Shown one piece after another: positions 28,570-37,454 of a stretch of DNA of 64,000 nt. The stretch comes from Leisingera sp. NJS204. Its GTDB lineage: Bacteria > Pseudomonadota > Alphaproteobacteria > Rhodobacterales > Rhodobacteraceae. Position 1 is the stretch's first letter. Every line of letters begins with the position of its first letter. The translations under genes and the position numbers were made by a program. Location of the stretch: the NCBI RefSeq assembly GCF_004123675.1, contig NZ_CP035417.1, positions 267,501-331,500 on the forward strand, written 5' to 3'. Below the pieces are notes generated by a model. It was not told where the DNA came from and ran no database searches. It saw nothing but the letters and a program-made list of their open reading frames with translations.

Positions 28570-28847
28570 GGCTTGAGCTTTCGTGACAAAAAATCGTTGG
28601 CGACAGCCAGCTCCCCGATCTTCGCGTGCAGTTCTTTGACCTGCTCCTCGTCGATCTCTGGGGACTTCTTTCCGCCGCGTTCAAACACGCCGGACGCGCC
28701 TTCCAGCAGAGCGCGTTTCCAGCTGTGGATCATCGTGGGATGGACGCCGAATTGGCTGGCAAGCTCAGCCGCAGTTCGCTCACCCTTCAAAGCCTCAAGC
28801 GCGGCTTTCGCCTTGAACTCGGGCGAGTGGTTCTTCCGTTTCGACAT
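28554..28847 (-). CDS. IS3-family transposase OrfA
   Basis: 97 residues. Transposase-8 helix-turn-helix (HSPEFKAKAALEALKGERTAAELASQFGVHPTMIHSWKRALLEGA) followed by a coiled-coil stretch (EEQVKELHAKIGELAVANDFLSRKL). Frame intact and overlapping OrfB by 16 bases, as usual. Belongs to the element at 27620-28927, whose OrfB is broken. Confidence 0.86.
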   Translation of the reverse strand: MSKRKNHSPEFKAKAALEALKGERTAAELASQFGVHPTMIHSWKRALLEGASGVFERGGKKSPEIDEEQVKELHAKIGELAVANDFLSRKLKPWTGK

Positions 28848-28927
28848 CTCTGATCTCCTCTTCGTCGAAGACCAGAAGACAACAAATCATAGCTTACGTC
28901 AGTGTCCGAAATTCAGGGGGTAGCTCA

Positions 28928-29090
28928 CTACGCCCATTCCGCCATACTGCTTGCGCCAGCGGTAATAGGTCTGTTCAACAACGCCGATCTGCCTGATCGC
29001 ATCAAGACGGGACATTCCTTGACCCATCAGAACTTCAGCCTGCCGTAACTTCGAGACAATCTCTTCCGGCTTGGGTCGCTTGTTTGCCAT
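28928..29090 (-). pseudogene. N-terminal fragment of an IS407-type transposase OrfA
   Basis: About 54 codons: KRPKPEEIVSKLRQAEVLMGQG, SRLDAIRQIGVVEQTYYRWRKQYGGMG, the standard start of the small OrfA in the IS407 subgroup of IS3. It is cut where the IS3 element at 27620-28927 was inserted; the last residues of the open frame come from that element's inverted repeat. The remainder of the IS407-type element was not found. Confidence 0.8.
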
Positions 29091-29144
29091 TCTCGGTCTT
29101 CCGTTTCCTAAACATAGCGCTGGACCAGTTCAGTTGGGGAGGCT

Positions 29145-29354
29145 CACTATTACGACAGCCATGATCAGCTGCGCACTCACCTCGCCGGCTTCATGGATGC
29201 ATACAACTTCGCTCGCAGGCTGAAGACGCTCAGCGGCCTCACACCCTGCGAATACACCTGCAAGGTCTGGACTGCAGAGCCAGATCGTTTCATTCTAATT
29301 CCGATCCACCAGATGCCGGGACTGAACACCTGGACACAGTTGCTAGGGTGTAAG
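29145..29354 (+). pseudogene. C-terminal fragment of an IS481-type transposase
   Basis: 70 codons on the plus strand: HYYDSHDQLRTHLAGFMDAYNFARRLKTL, then GLTPCEYTCKVW and HQMPGLNT, the typical C-terminus of a family of IS481 integrase-core proteins (not the same as the one at 13958). No start or catalytic core remains. It lies directly before the stop of the Rieske oxygenase gene on the opposite strand. Confidence 0.78.
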
Positions 29355-29358
29355 GCGT

Positions 29359-30558
29359 TCAGATCATGCTGAAATAGCTTCGGTAGAAGCCGGGCAGACT
29401 CCATTCCATTTCCGACAGCGGGCCGGGAATGAAACGGTGCGAATTCACCCCTTCCTGATTGTGGCGGATAATCTTTTCGTCATCGAGCGAAGTCACATGC
29501 CAGAGCCAGGAAAGCGCCTCCTTGTCGTAGTCGCGCCCCTCTTCCGCACCGCCGCGCACATACCAGGCGATTTGTATGTCGGTCTCCTGCAGAGAGCGCG
29601 GCACAAAGCGGTAGCCGACAAAGTGGTCGGCGTAGATCAGGAAATAGTTGAGCGTGCCGACCGCAAGGTCGGTGGCGCCGCCGTCATGGCCGCTGAGCTT
29701 GCCCAGCGGAGGCGCCAGCGGCGCGCCATCCCTGCTGCCGGTCTGATAGCCGGGAAACAGCGGGTAGCGGCGCCAGTAGACGTCCGCGCCCGAGGCCAGG
29801 GCATTGGGGCCGGTGAGGTCCAGTTCTTCGGTCGGCAGGCCGATGGAGGCTGAGCGTTCGCGCAGGGCTTCGCCATGTTTTACTACATCCGCCGGGTCTT
29901 TCAGCGAATGGCTGCGCGAATATTCCTGATGCGAGGGCGCGCAATGGTAGCACTCCAGATAGTTCTCCAGCGCCAGCTTCCAGTTGGCGGGCACCGGATA
30001 GGAGGCTTCGTGCGCAAGCGTCAGATTTTCCAGCTGCATCGGGGCGGACAGCGGTGCCAGTTTGTCCAGGCTGTCCTGCAGTGCCGGCGGGTTTTCGTCG
30101 GCGCAGACAAAGATCAGCCCTTGGAAAATCTGCACCTGCACCGGGAACAGCCCGTATTCGCCGGGGTCGAAATCCGGCCCCATGGCACGGCCGCCACGCA
30201 GTTTTCCGTCCAGACCGAAAGTCCAGGCGTGATAGGGACAGGAGAAAACCCGGGCTGTGCCCTGTTTCTCCAGGCACACGCGGGATCCGCGATGGCGGCA
30301 GACATTCAGATGGGCGCGGACATCGCCGCTTCGGTCGCGCACCACGATGATGGATTCCGGGCCGTAGTCGAACAGGAAATAGTCGCCCGGCTCTGCGATC
30401 TGGCTGACATGGCCGGCCCAGATCCAGTTGCGGTTCCAGAACGCCTTGATGTCGTGGTCATAAACCGCCTGAGAGGTATAGAAATGCCGCTCAAGCGCAA
30501 ATCCGGGCTGATGGGTTTCAATCAGGTCACGCATCACTTGCAGGTCATCTTTGGGCAT
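29359..30558 (-). CDS. Rieske-type oxygenase alpha subunit (probable quaternary-amine demethylase)
   Basis: 399 residues. The Rieske 2Fe-2S motif is NVCRHRGSRVCLEKQG up to FSCPYHAW (Cys-x-His ... Cys-x2-His). The mononuclear iron site is ENYLECYHCAPSHQEYSR. Length and the CYHCAPSH pattern are those of the GbcA/stachydrine-demethylase/carnitine-oxygenase group that removes N-methyl groups, more than of aromatic dioxygenases. It starts at 30558 with GGAGG upstream, and its ATG overlaps the stop of the flavoprotein gene by one base. No ferredoxin reductase gene is adjacent, so electrons must come from elsewhere or from the partner flavoprotein. Confidence 0.85.
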   Translation of the reverse strand: MPKDDLQVMRDLIETHQPGFALERHFYTSQAVYDHDIKAFWNRNWIWAGHVSQIAEPGDYFLFDYGPESIIVVRDRSGDVRAHLNVCRHRGSRVCLEKQGTARVFSCPYHAWTFGLDGKLRGGRAMGPDFDPGEYGLFPVQVQIFQGLIFVCADENPPALQDSLDKLAPLSAPMQLENLTLAHEASYPVPANWKLALENYLECYHCAPSHQEYSRSHSLKDPADVVKHGEALRERSASIGLPTEELDLTGPNALASGADVYWRRYPLFPGYQTGSRDGAPLAPPLGKLSGHDGGATDLAVGTLNYFLIYADHFVGYRFVPRSLQETDIQIAWYVRGGAEEGRDYDKEALSWLWHVTSLDDEKIIRHNQEGVNSHRFIPGPLSEMEWSLPGFYRSYFSMI

Positions 30559-32633
30559 TATACGCCTCCCATATCGTTGAGTGAGATAAGTTCGCGGCGG
30601 AACCATTCAGCATCGGCTGCCGCCGGGTCGCGTTCAAAGTTGCGTGCCGCCAAATGGCCGGCAAAGACCGCATCGGCAATCAGGCCGGGCGAGGCGGCGT
30701 CGCCGATCAGTTCCAGCGTGGTGAACCGGTGCCCGTAGTCTGCGCGCAGGGTATCAAAAAGCGCCGTATCGCGCTGGCGTGACGTCACCATCAGAAGGCT
30801 GGCGCAGCTGATTTGCCGGATGCGGCCGGTGTAGGCACAGGCGAGTGCCGCGCCGGTGGCATCCGCCGATTGGAGCAGGTGCAGCGGCACGATCTCGACG
30901 CCTGCCTGCAACAGGCTGGTTTGCACCCGGGCCTGCTCCAGCGTCAGGTCGGTAAAGACTGAAGCCACAGCGCCGGGCGTGGCCAGGATCACCTTGCGGC
31001 CCGCGGCGGCCAGGTGGTCGGCCAGCACCCCGCCCAGATACCCCTGGTCGTCATCATAGAGCAGCACCGGCCCGCTGTCCGGCGGCAGTTCACCAGCCAT
31101 GATGTCATCCGGTGTGAAACAGGGCATATCCTGCACCGGCAACGGCGCCAGCGAAGAGCGCCCGCGTCCGTCGCGGTGCCACTGGCTTCCGGTTGCGAGG
31201 AAGACATTGGGAATGCCGAGATCCGCCACCTCTTCGGCGGTCATCGGGCTGTCTGTGAACATCTGGACATTGGCCCGCTGCTGCAGCTGCCACAGACGGT
31301 TGTCCGCGACCCGTTTCCAAGCTGCCAGCCCTTTGAGGCGGCTTTCGCGCAGCGCCCGCCCGCCAAACTCCTCCCCGGCTTCGGCAAGGGTCACGTCATA
31401 GCCGCGTTTGGCCAGCTGCATCGCGCATTCCAGCCCGGCGGGTCCGGAACCGACCACCAGCGCGTGCTCCTCATGGCCCTTTGATGCGATCACCTCAGGG
31501 TGCCATCCGCGCCGCCATTCCTCGCCCATGGTCGGGTTCTGGGTGCAGCGGATCGGCACCCCGAGCATATCAGCAGAAACGCAAATATTACAGCCGATGC
31601 ATTCGCGGATTTCCTCAATCCTGCCTTCTTCAATTTTCTTAGGCAGGAACGGATCGGCAATCGAGGGCCGGGCCGCGCCAATGAGATCAAGCACCCCCGT
31701 TTTGACCAGCGAGGCCATCAGATCCGGCGAGGTGAAACGGCCGACACCGACGACGGGTTTGGAAGTCACCTGTTTGACGAATTCGATGTAAGGAACCTGA
31801 AACCCGTCCTGCGGCTGGAACCGGGTGGTCTGGCTGTCATTGCTCCAGTCCGAGACATTCACATCCCAAAGGTCGGGCAGATCGGCCAGCAATTCCACCA
31901 CGGCGCGGCCTTCCTCCTTCGCCTGCATCCCGTCCGGTCCGGCCATCTGGTCCACGCCAAAGCGGAAGGCCACCGCGCAATGGCCGTCAAGCTCCTCGCG
32001 GGTTTCCTCCAGCAGTTCGCGGGTAAGGCGCAGCCGGTTTTCCAGGCTGCCGCCGTATTCATCGCTGCGGTTGTTGTACTGCGGCAGCAGAAAATGCTGC
32101 GGCAGGGTCATCTGGTGGCCGGCGTAGATATAGACAATATCGAAACCCGCCTCCTTGGCCCGCCGCGCGGCGGCCCGGTGCCAGCGGCGCAGGTCGCGGA
32201 TGTCGGATTTGTCCATCGCACGAGCCTGTTTCGGGAATGGTGTGTCGATCGGCATGTCCGACGGGCCAAGCACCGGCGCGCGGGTCAAATGGTTGGTGGC
32301 ATGATGGCCGTTATGGGCGAGCTGGATCGCCGCAAGCGCACCTTTGTCATGCACACCTTCCGTCATCAGCCGGAGGGCGGGGATGTCATGCTCATCCCAA
32401 AGCCGGTTTTCCGCATACGGCCCAAGGTCCGAGGTCGGATGAATTTCCGTCTCCTGGGTGGAGACGACGGCCCAGCCGCCTTCGGCCTTCATGGTGCGCA
32501 TCGCGGCCTCTGCCTGGGGGCGCACATGGCCCATCCCGTTGCAATGGGGCACCTGATAAAATCGGTTCCGTGCGGTGACGGGGCCGATTTTCACCGGCTC
32601 GAAGAGAATGGAGTACCCATGAGCGCCTGACAT
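30558..32633 (-). CDS. Trimethylamine-dehydrogenase-type FMN/4Fe-4S/FAD oxidoreductase
   Basis: 691 residues, close to TMADH (about 730). The TIM-barrel FMN domain reads ARNRFYQVPHCNGMGHVRP and DIVYIYAGHQMTLPQHFL; the cluster motif CIGCNICVSADMLGVPIRC gives four cysteines; the region after about 390 has the nucleotide-binding motif VVGSGPAGLECAMQLAKRGYDV. Close relatives are TMADH, dimethylamine and histamine dehydrogenases, DgcA (dimethylglycine) and StcD (methylproline), all oxidising an N-methyl or amine group. With the coupled Rieske enzyme it could perform the second demethylation of a betaine. The exact substrate is not determined. Confidence 0.87.
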   Translation of the reverse strand: MSGAHGYSILFEPVKIGPVTARNRFYQVPHCNGMGHVRPQAEAAMRTMKAEGGWAVVSTQETEIHPTSDLGPYAENRLWDEHDIPALRLMTEGVHDKGALAAIQLAHNGHHATNHLTRAPVLGPSDMPIDTPFPKQARAMDKSDIRDLRRWHRAAARRAKEAGFDIVYIYAGHQMTLPQHFLLPQYNNRSDEYGGSLENRLRLTRELLEETREELDGHCAVAFRFGVDQMAGPDGMQAKEEGRAVVELLADLPDLWDVNVSDWSNDSQTTRFQPQDGFQVPYIEFVKQVTSKPVVGVGRFTSPDLMASLVKTGVLDLIGAARPSIADPFLPKKIEEGRIEEIRECIGCNICVSADMLGVPIRCTQNPTMGEEWRRGWHPEVIASKGHEEHALVVGSGPAGLECAMQLAKRGYDVTLAEAGEEFGGRALRESRLKGLAAWKRVADNRLWQLQQRANVQMFTDSPMTAEEVADLGIPNVFLATGSQWHRDGRGRSSLAPLPVQDMPCFTPDDIMAGELPPDSGPVLLYDDDQGYLGGVLADHLAAAGRKVILATPGAVASVFTDLTLEQARVQTSLLQAGVEIVPLHLLQSADATGAALACAYTGRIRQISCASLLMVTSRQRDTALFDTLRADYGHRFTTLELIGDAASPGLIADAVFAGHLAARNFERDPAAADAEWFRRELISLNDMGGV

Positions 32634-32718
32634 GGCCGCGCATCCTTTGTGTCGTGAGTGATTGCAGAAAGAGTCGGAGGCCGGAAAAGGCGGGCGTCAG
32701 CGCCCGCCGCGCGCGGGC

Positions 32719-33777
32719 TCAGAACCCGGCCTTGATGCGCTCGAATTCCTTCAGCATGCGGCCTTCAAGCGCGGGGGTGACGGCGTCGAAGAACAGGCTG
32801 CCCTCGAAGAACTTGTCGACATCAGCAAAGCCGTAGGTTTCGATTAGCTCCTGATCGGCGGATTTGAAGGCATCGGCATTGGCATGCGCGTAGCCCCAGC
32901 TCTCAATGATGTATTTGCCGCTGGCCTCGGCGCTCAGCGCATTCAGCATGTCATAGACCTGCTCGTCGCTTTGGGTCGAGGAGGTCAGATGCACATAACC
33001 GCAGACCCAGGTGGCGATGCCTTTGTCCACGTCGCGCATCATCTTTGCAGGGGTTTCGTTCCAGATCAGGTTCAGCTCAGACTGGTTCCAGCCCCAGCCC
33101 ATGGTCACCTCGCCCGAGGCAAGGGCCTGATCCAGCTGGCCCGCATCGGACCAGTAGAAACGCACATTCGGGTGGATCGCGCGCAGGAAGTCCGAGGCTT
33201 TCTGGAACTCCTCATCCGACATATCGGTATAGCTTGAGGCGCCGGTTGCCAGCGCCGCCATTGCATAGGCCGAGGAGGCCGCATCGGGAATGGCGATCTT
33301 GCCCTGATGGGCCGGATCACCCAGCAATTGCAACGAGACGTCCGCAGCATTGATCTGGTCGGTGCGGTAGATCAGCCCGGTGTTGCCCCACTCAAATGGC
33401 ACCATATAGGTGTTGCCGTCGATGGTGACGCCGTCCACATCCTTGATCTGCGGCAGCAGCTTGTCCCAGTTGCTGATTTTCGAGGTGTCGATCGGTTTCA
33501 GAAGCCCCGCTGCCACCCATTTGCGCAAGCCGTCGGTGCAGGGATGGGCAAGATCTGCGGCAAAGCCCGATTGCAGCTTGGTAAAGGCCTCTTCGACGCT
33601 GCCGAAATAAGTGTAGCTGGGGGCGCCGCCGTATTTGGCGACATAATCGCCGTAGAAGCCCTGATCCTCATAGCCTGACCAGTCAAAGACCGACAGGCTG
33701 GCGGCATCTGCGGATGCGATACCTGCCGAGGCGGTCAAAGCCGTGGCAGCGGCCAGTACCGTTTTGAAATGTTTCAT
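32719..33777 (-). CDS. Periplasmic binding protein, PotD/PotF-like ABC importer
   Basis: 352 residues. Signal peptide (MKHFKTVLAAATALTASAGIASA) then a spermidine/putrescine-type binding protein: LSVFDWSGYEDQGFY, DLAHPCTDGLRKWVAAGLL, YMVPFEWGNTGLIYRTDQ, MGWGWNQSELNLIW. The many aromatic residues suit a cationic amine ligand such as a betaine or polyamine. The start has GGAGG 8 bases before it. First characterised by position: it is followed, in operon order, by the oxidoreductase and Rieske genes, which supports an import-and-demethylate role. A GC-rich hairpin without a T-run lies at 32686-32705 after it. Confidence 0.9.
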   Translation of the reverse strand: MKHFKTVLAAATALTASAGIASADAASLSVFDWSGYEDQGFYGDYVAKYGGAPSYTYFGSVEEAFTKLQSGFAADLAHPCTDGLRKWVAAGLLKPIDTSKISNWDKLLPQIKDVDGVTIDGNTYMVPFEWGNTGLIYRTDQINAADVSLQLLGDPAHQGKIAIPDAASSAYAMAALATGASSYTDMSDEEFQKASDFLRAIHPNVRFYWSDAGQLDQALASGEVTMGWGWNQSELNLIWNETPAKMMRDVDKGIATWVCGYVHLTSSTQSDEQVYDMLNALSAEASGKYIIESWGYAHANADAFKSADQELIETYGFADVDKFFEGSLFFDAVTPALEGRMLKEFERIKAGF

Positions 33778-33796
33778 TGTCTTCCTCCCATTATTC

Positions 33797-34897
33797 TCAT
33801 GACTCGCGGGCGCCGAGGTCGATGACCGAGGCGTTCTGCACCCCCAGCCAGACCGGATCGCCCTGCTTGTGATCAACCGTGTGAAAATAGTTCGGCACCG
33901 ACACCGCAATGGGCTGCTGCAACCCGTCAGTGGTGACGTGGTAATGCACGTTCTCGCCGTAAAACGCGGCATTGGTGACGGTGCCCTGCAGGTAGCCGTC
34001 GTAGCCATCCGGCCGTTGCGCCGAAATCTCCAGCTGTTCGGGACGGATCCCCGCCAGCAGTTGCGGCCCGCGCCGCGCCACATTGGGGTTCACGTCGATG
34101 GTGAGCGGCCCGAAGCCCTGCACCTGGGCTTTCAGCTTGCCGTCCGCCTCACCTGTCACGGCCGCGTCGAGGAAGTTCATGCCACCGATGAAGGCCGCCA
34201 CTTCCCGGCTTGCGGGGCGGGCATAAAGCACCTCGGGTTTGTCGACCTGTTTAAGCTGGCCCTGGAACATCACGCCGATGCGGTCGGACATGGTCATCGC
34301 CTCATATTGGTCATGGGTGACCATGACAAAGGTGATGCCAAGCTTCTGCTGCAGGCGGCGCATTTCGAATTGCATCGCCTCGCGCAGATTTTTATCGAGC
34401 GCCGACAGCGGCTCGTCCAGCAGCAGCACCTTGGGCCGCATCACCAGCGCGCGGGCCAGGGCAACCCGCTGGCGCTGGCCGCCCGACAGCTCATCTGCCT
34501 TGCGCGCCTGCAGCCCGCCCAGCTCTACCATCTCCAGCGCCTCGGCCACGCGTGCGCTGATCTCGGCCTTCTTAAGTTTCAGCTTGCGTAGCCCAAAGGC
34601 GACATTGTCGCCGACATTCAGATGCGGGAAGATCGCGTAAGACTGGAACACCATATTTGTGGGGCGCTTGTTGGCAGGGATCTCCGCCATCTCCTGGCCG
34701 CTGATGCGGATGGTGCCGGCGTCATGATCCTGAAAACCGGCAATCATCCTGAGCGCTGTTGTCTTGCCGCAGCCGGAGGGGCCAAGGAGCGAGAAAAATT
34801 CGCCCTCCTTCAGTTCGAGGTTCAGATCGCGCACCGCCACAAAGGTGCCAAATCGCTTTTCCACCCCGGAGATTTCGATGATGTTCTGGCTGGTCAT
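33797..34897 (-). CDS. ABC transporter ATP-binding protein, PotA-like
   Basis: 366 residues. Walker A GPSGCGKTTALR, signature LSGGQRQRVALARAL, Walker B VLLLDEPLSALD, switch histidine in MVTHDQYEA, and a C-terminal TOBE domain (GIRPEQLEIS and beyond). It powers import for the PotB/PotC-type permeases and the binding protein around it. Third gene from the promoter in the minus-strand operon; 14 bases separate it from the PotC-like gene. Confidence 0.94.
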   Translation of the reverse strand: MTSQNIIEISGVEKRFGTFVAVRDLNLELKEGEFFSLLGPSGCGKTTALRMIAGFQDHDAGTIRISGQEMAEIPANKRPTNMVFQSYAIFPHLNVGDNVAFGLRKLKLKKAEISARVAEALEMVELGGLQARKADELSGGQRQRVALARALVMRPKVLLLDEPLSALDKNLREAMQFEMRRLQQKLGITFVMVTHDQYEAMTMSDRIGVMFQGQLKQVDKPEVLYARPASREVAAFIGGMNFLDAAVTGEADGKLKAQVQGFGPLTIDVNPNVARRGPQLLAGIRPEQLEISAQRPDGYDGYLQGTVTNAAFYGENVHYHVTTDGLQQPIAVSVPNYFHTVDHKQGDPVWLGVQNASVIDLGARES

Positions 34898-34911
34898 CTT
34901 CTGTCCTTCAT

Positions 34912-35703
34912 TCAGGCGGATTTGGTGGAGCGGCGGCGGAAATATTCGGCGGTTAGCAACAACAGCACCGAGGCCAGCAGCAGCAAGGAGCCTAGCGCCA
35001 GCGTGTTCGGCAGCTTCGCCGGAAAGCGGATTTGGCTCCAGATGTAGACCGGCAGGGTGGGCTGGTTGCCGGACAGGAAGAAGGCCAGCACAAATTCGTC
35101 AAACGACACGGTGAACGTGACTAGCAGGCTGGCGACAATGCCCGGCGCCACGATCGGCAGGGTCACCCGGCGGAAGGTACCGATGACGCTTTCGCCCAGA
35201 TCAAAGGCGGCTTCCTCCAACGATAGGTCAAAGTCGTCAAAGGCGGATTTCATGATTGATACGGCAAACGGCAGCGCAACAAAGACATGGCCGAGGATCA
35301 CCGTGGTCAGCGACGGCCGCAGCCCCAGCGAGATGAACAGCACCAGCATCGACGACGCCACGATGATGCCGGGGATGACCAAGGGCAGCATCACAAGCCC
35401 TTCGGAGACCTCGCGCCCCGTGAAGCGGTAGCGCACATAGGCGCGGGCCGCAAACAGCCCCAGCGAGGTGGCCGCCAGTGCGGTCACCACGCCGACGATC
35501 AGCGAGTTCGCCATCGCCTGTAAGAGCGTGTCCTGCGCGCCCAGCTGGGCATACCATTTCAGGGTAAAACCCTTCATCGGGAAGGCGACGATGGTGCCGT
35601 CGTTGAAGGAGAACAGCGGCAGCAGCAGCACCGGCAGGTAGAGAAAGATCAGGTAGCCGACCGCATAGGCCAGCAGCCAGGGGAAACGGAGTGACTTGCT
35701 CAA
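34912..35703 (-). CDS. ABC transporter permease, PotC-like
   Basis: 263 residues, six predicted membrane helices, with the EAA loop LEEAAFDLGESVIGTFRRVTLPIVAPGI that contacts the ATPase. The start is a TTG at 35703 that overlaps the stop of the PotB-like gene (TTGA) and has GGGGAGGAG 7 bases upstream; the open frame continues far upstream but into the neighbouring gene. Forms the channel with the PotB-like permease. Confidence 0.91.
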   Translation of the reverse strand: MSKSLRFPWLLAYAVGYLIFLYLPVLLLPLFSFNDGTIVAFPMKGFTLKWYAQLGAQDTLLQAMANSLIVGVVTALAATSLGLFAARAYVRYRFTGREVSEGLVMLPLVIPGIIVASSMLVLFISLGLRPSLTTVILGHVFVALPFAVSIMKSAFDDFDLSLEEAAFDLGESVIGTFRRVTLPIVAPGIVASLLVTFTVSFDEFVLAFFLSGNQPTLPVYIWSQIRFPAKLPNTLALGSLLLLASVLLLLTAEYFRRRSTKSA

Positions 35704-36563
35704 CGGATTCTCCTCCCCAAGACGGTGGCCAGGATAACGAACAGGATGGCGACAAAGCCGACCGAGGCCATCGCCACCAGCGACAGCGTCGCGCCCAGCG
35801 GCCAGTTGTTGGCGGGGCCGAACTGCACCTGGATGAGGTTCGCCACCATCTTGCCCTGCGAGCCGCCGACCAGCGACGGGGTGACGTAGTCGCCCACTGT
35901 GGGAATGAAGATGATCAGGCTGCCGGCGATGATGCCGGGCACCGACAGTGGCAGGGTGACCCGGAAGAACCGTTCCAGCTTGGAGCACCCGAGATCGGTG
36001 GCGGCCTCCAGCAGTGCCCGGTCGATCTTCTGCAGCGACACATAGATCGGCAGGATCGCAAACGGCGCCCAGGCATGGGCCAGGGTCAGCACCACCGCGA
36101 ATTCATTGTAGAGAAGAAAGGTCAGCGGTTCATTGATCAGCCCCATTGAGAGCAGCGCGGAATTCATCACCCCGTTGAACCCGAGGATCAGCTTCCAGCT
36201 GAACACCCGCAGCAGGTAGCTTGACCAGAACGGGATGGTGATCAGCAAGAGCCAGAGGGTTTTCTTGCGGGTGCGGTAGGCGATGAAATATGCAATCGGA
36301 TAGGCCAGCGCCACCGTCGCCATGGTCACCGCCCCGGCAATCAGGATCGAGCGCAGCATCAGATGCCGCACCAGCGGATCGGTGGCGGCCTCGGTGTAAT
36401 TGGCCCAGGTCAGCGTCTTGTCGATGTCGACATAGGACTGGGTCCAGAAGCTGTAGGCCACCAGAATGCCCAGCGGCGCAGCTACCAGAAGCCCCACATA
36501 TAGCGACGCAGGGGCGCTCAATGCATAACCCTTGCCTGCTTCGGTTCTGAGAAATCCGGCCAT
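35700..36563 (-). CDS. ABC transporter permease, PotB-like
   Basis: 287 residues with an N-terminal helix (SLYVGLLVAAPLGILVAYSFW) and five more, and the EAA loop LLEAATDLGCSKLERFFRVTLPLSVPGI. The start at 36563 (MAGFLRTEAGKG) is chosen over an upstream in-frame ATG that lies in the operator region. First gene of the operon, so its promoter should be in 36564-36700, where two TetR-type operator palindromes are found. Confidence 0.91.
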   Translation of the reverse strand: MAGFLRTEAGKGYALSAPASLYVGLLVAAPLGILVAYSFWTQSYVDIDKTLTWANYTEAATDPLVRHLMLRSILIAGAVTMATVALAYPIAYFIAYRTRKKTLWLLLITIPFWSSYLLRVFSWKLILGFNGVMNSALLSMGLINEPLTFLLYNEFAVVLTLAHAWAPFAILPIYVSLQKIDRALLEAATDLGCSKLERFFRVTLPLSVPGIIAGSLIIFIPTVGDYVTPSLVGGSQGKMVANLIQVQFGPANNWPLGATLSLVAMASVGFVAILFVILATVLGRRIR

Positions 36564-36607
36564 GTCACTCCAGTGTCTGATATGCGGGTCCGGCGTCGCC
36601 CATAAAA

Positions 36608-36623
36608 ATGGACAATCGTCCAT
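36608..36623. promoter_or_regulatory. TetR-type operator, proximal copy
   Basis: ATGGACAATCGTCCAT, a perfect inverted repeat ATGGAC-N4-GTCCAT, 45 bases before the start of the permease operon. A second, slightly imperfect copy is at 36672-36687. The pair lies between the ABC/demethylase operon and its divergent TetR regulator. Confidence 0.72.
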
Positions 36624-36671
36624 CAAATCTGACGGCTGGAAGGGCCCTCTGTCAACAGGGTTTCCAAAAAA

Positions 36672-36687
36672 ATGTACAAACGTCCAT
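36672..36687. promoter_or_regulatory. TetR-type operator, distal copy
   Basis: ATGTACAAACGTCCAT, matching ATGgAC-N4-GTCCAT with one mismatch in the left arm. It is 64 bases from the proximal copy, about six helix turns, and likely serves the regulator's own promoter or cooperative binding. Confidence 0.68.
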
Positions 36688-36806
36688 TTATGGTGGAGAA
36701 ATTCCTTTGGTGTGCCTAGACTGGCAAAATACACCTGCCTGCTGCATAGGTTCGCGCCATGTATCAGGCGGGCCAGATTCGGCAGGGATCAAAAATTCGG
36801 GATCAA

Positions 36807-37454
36807 ATGACCGGGAAAAGGGAACAGAACCGCGAGCAGAACCGCCAAGCCCTGATCGGCGCCGTGCTGGATTCAGTGGCAGAGAAGGGCATATCCGAAA
36901 CCTCTGTCAGTGAGATCATCCAGCGCGCCGGCCTGTCGCGCGGCATGATCCACCTGCATTTCGGCGGCAAGGACAACCTGGTTCACGCTGCCGCGCATCA
37001 TTCCTCGGAAGAATATTATGACGAGCTGGAGGCTCTCTTGCAGACCGCTGGCGAGAGCCCGCAGGAGCGGATCGAGATGATCGTGCGCGGCGACCTTAGC
37101 GAACGGGTGCTGAACCGGCGCAATGTCAGCATCTGGTATGCCTTCCGCGGCGAGGCCCGGAACCGCAAAGCCGTCGCCGAGTACTCCGACACCCGCGACG
37201 GGAGGCTGCGGGGCATGATCCACAGCGCATTTTCCCGAATCGTTTGCGAATCCGGCACCCCGGCCCCTTTCGAGGCCGCCCGTGATGCCACCCACGGCAC
37301 CCTGGCATTGCTGGAGGGCATGTGGACCGACTTCTTGCTGCACCCTGACCGCTTCGACCGGGAAGAGGCATCGCGGATCATATTCCGCTTCCTGGCGGCC
37401 ATGTTCCCGGCGCATTTTTCGCTGAAGGGTGCTGTGCGCCCGTTGAAAGTATAG
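36807..37454 (+). CDS. TetR-family regulator (BetI-like)
   Basis: 215 residues from the chosen Met (MTGKREQNREQNRQ); an in-frame ATG at 36759 would add 16. The helix-turn-helix is AVLDSVAEKGISETSVSEIIQRAGLSRGMIHLHFGGKDNLVHAA. The C-terminal domain (FRGEARNRKAVAEYSDTRDGRL, MWTDFLLHPDRFDREEASRI) resembles BetI and related regulators of betaine genes. It is divergent from the transport/demethylation operon and should bind the two palindromes between them. This supports a choline/betaine-like inducer but does not prove it. Confidence 0.87.
   Translation: MTGKREQNREQNRQALIGAVLDSVAEKGISETSVSEIIQRAGLSRGMIHLHFGGKDNLVHAAAHHSSEEYYDELEALLQTAGESPQERIEMIVRGDLSERVLNRRNVSIWYAFRGEARNRKAVAEYSDTRDGRLRGMIHSAFSRIVCESGTPAPFEAARDATHGTLALLEGMWTDFLLHPDRFDREEASRIIFRFLAAMFPAHFSLKGAVRPLKV

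Larger units (their letters stand above)
27620..28927 (-). mobile_element. Second IS3-family insertion sequence, inactive
   Basis: About 1.3 kb. The ends begin TGAGCTAC.CCC and share TTGACGTA / TGACGTAAGCT further in, forming long imperfect inverted repeats (27620-27665 and 28880-28927). It carries OrfA and a damaged OrfB of a different IS3 subgroup from the element at 3942. It is inserted into an IS407-type transposase fragment, whose remainder continues at 28928. Confidence 0.85.

Noticed and set aside
31500-32630. 376-codon frame opposite the TMADH-type gene
   Set aside because: Codon-position shadow in GC-rich DNA; the minus-strand gene has all cofactor motifs.
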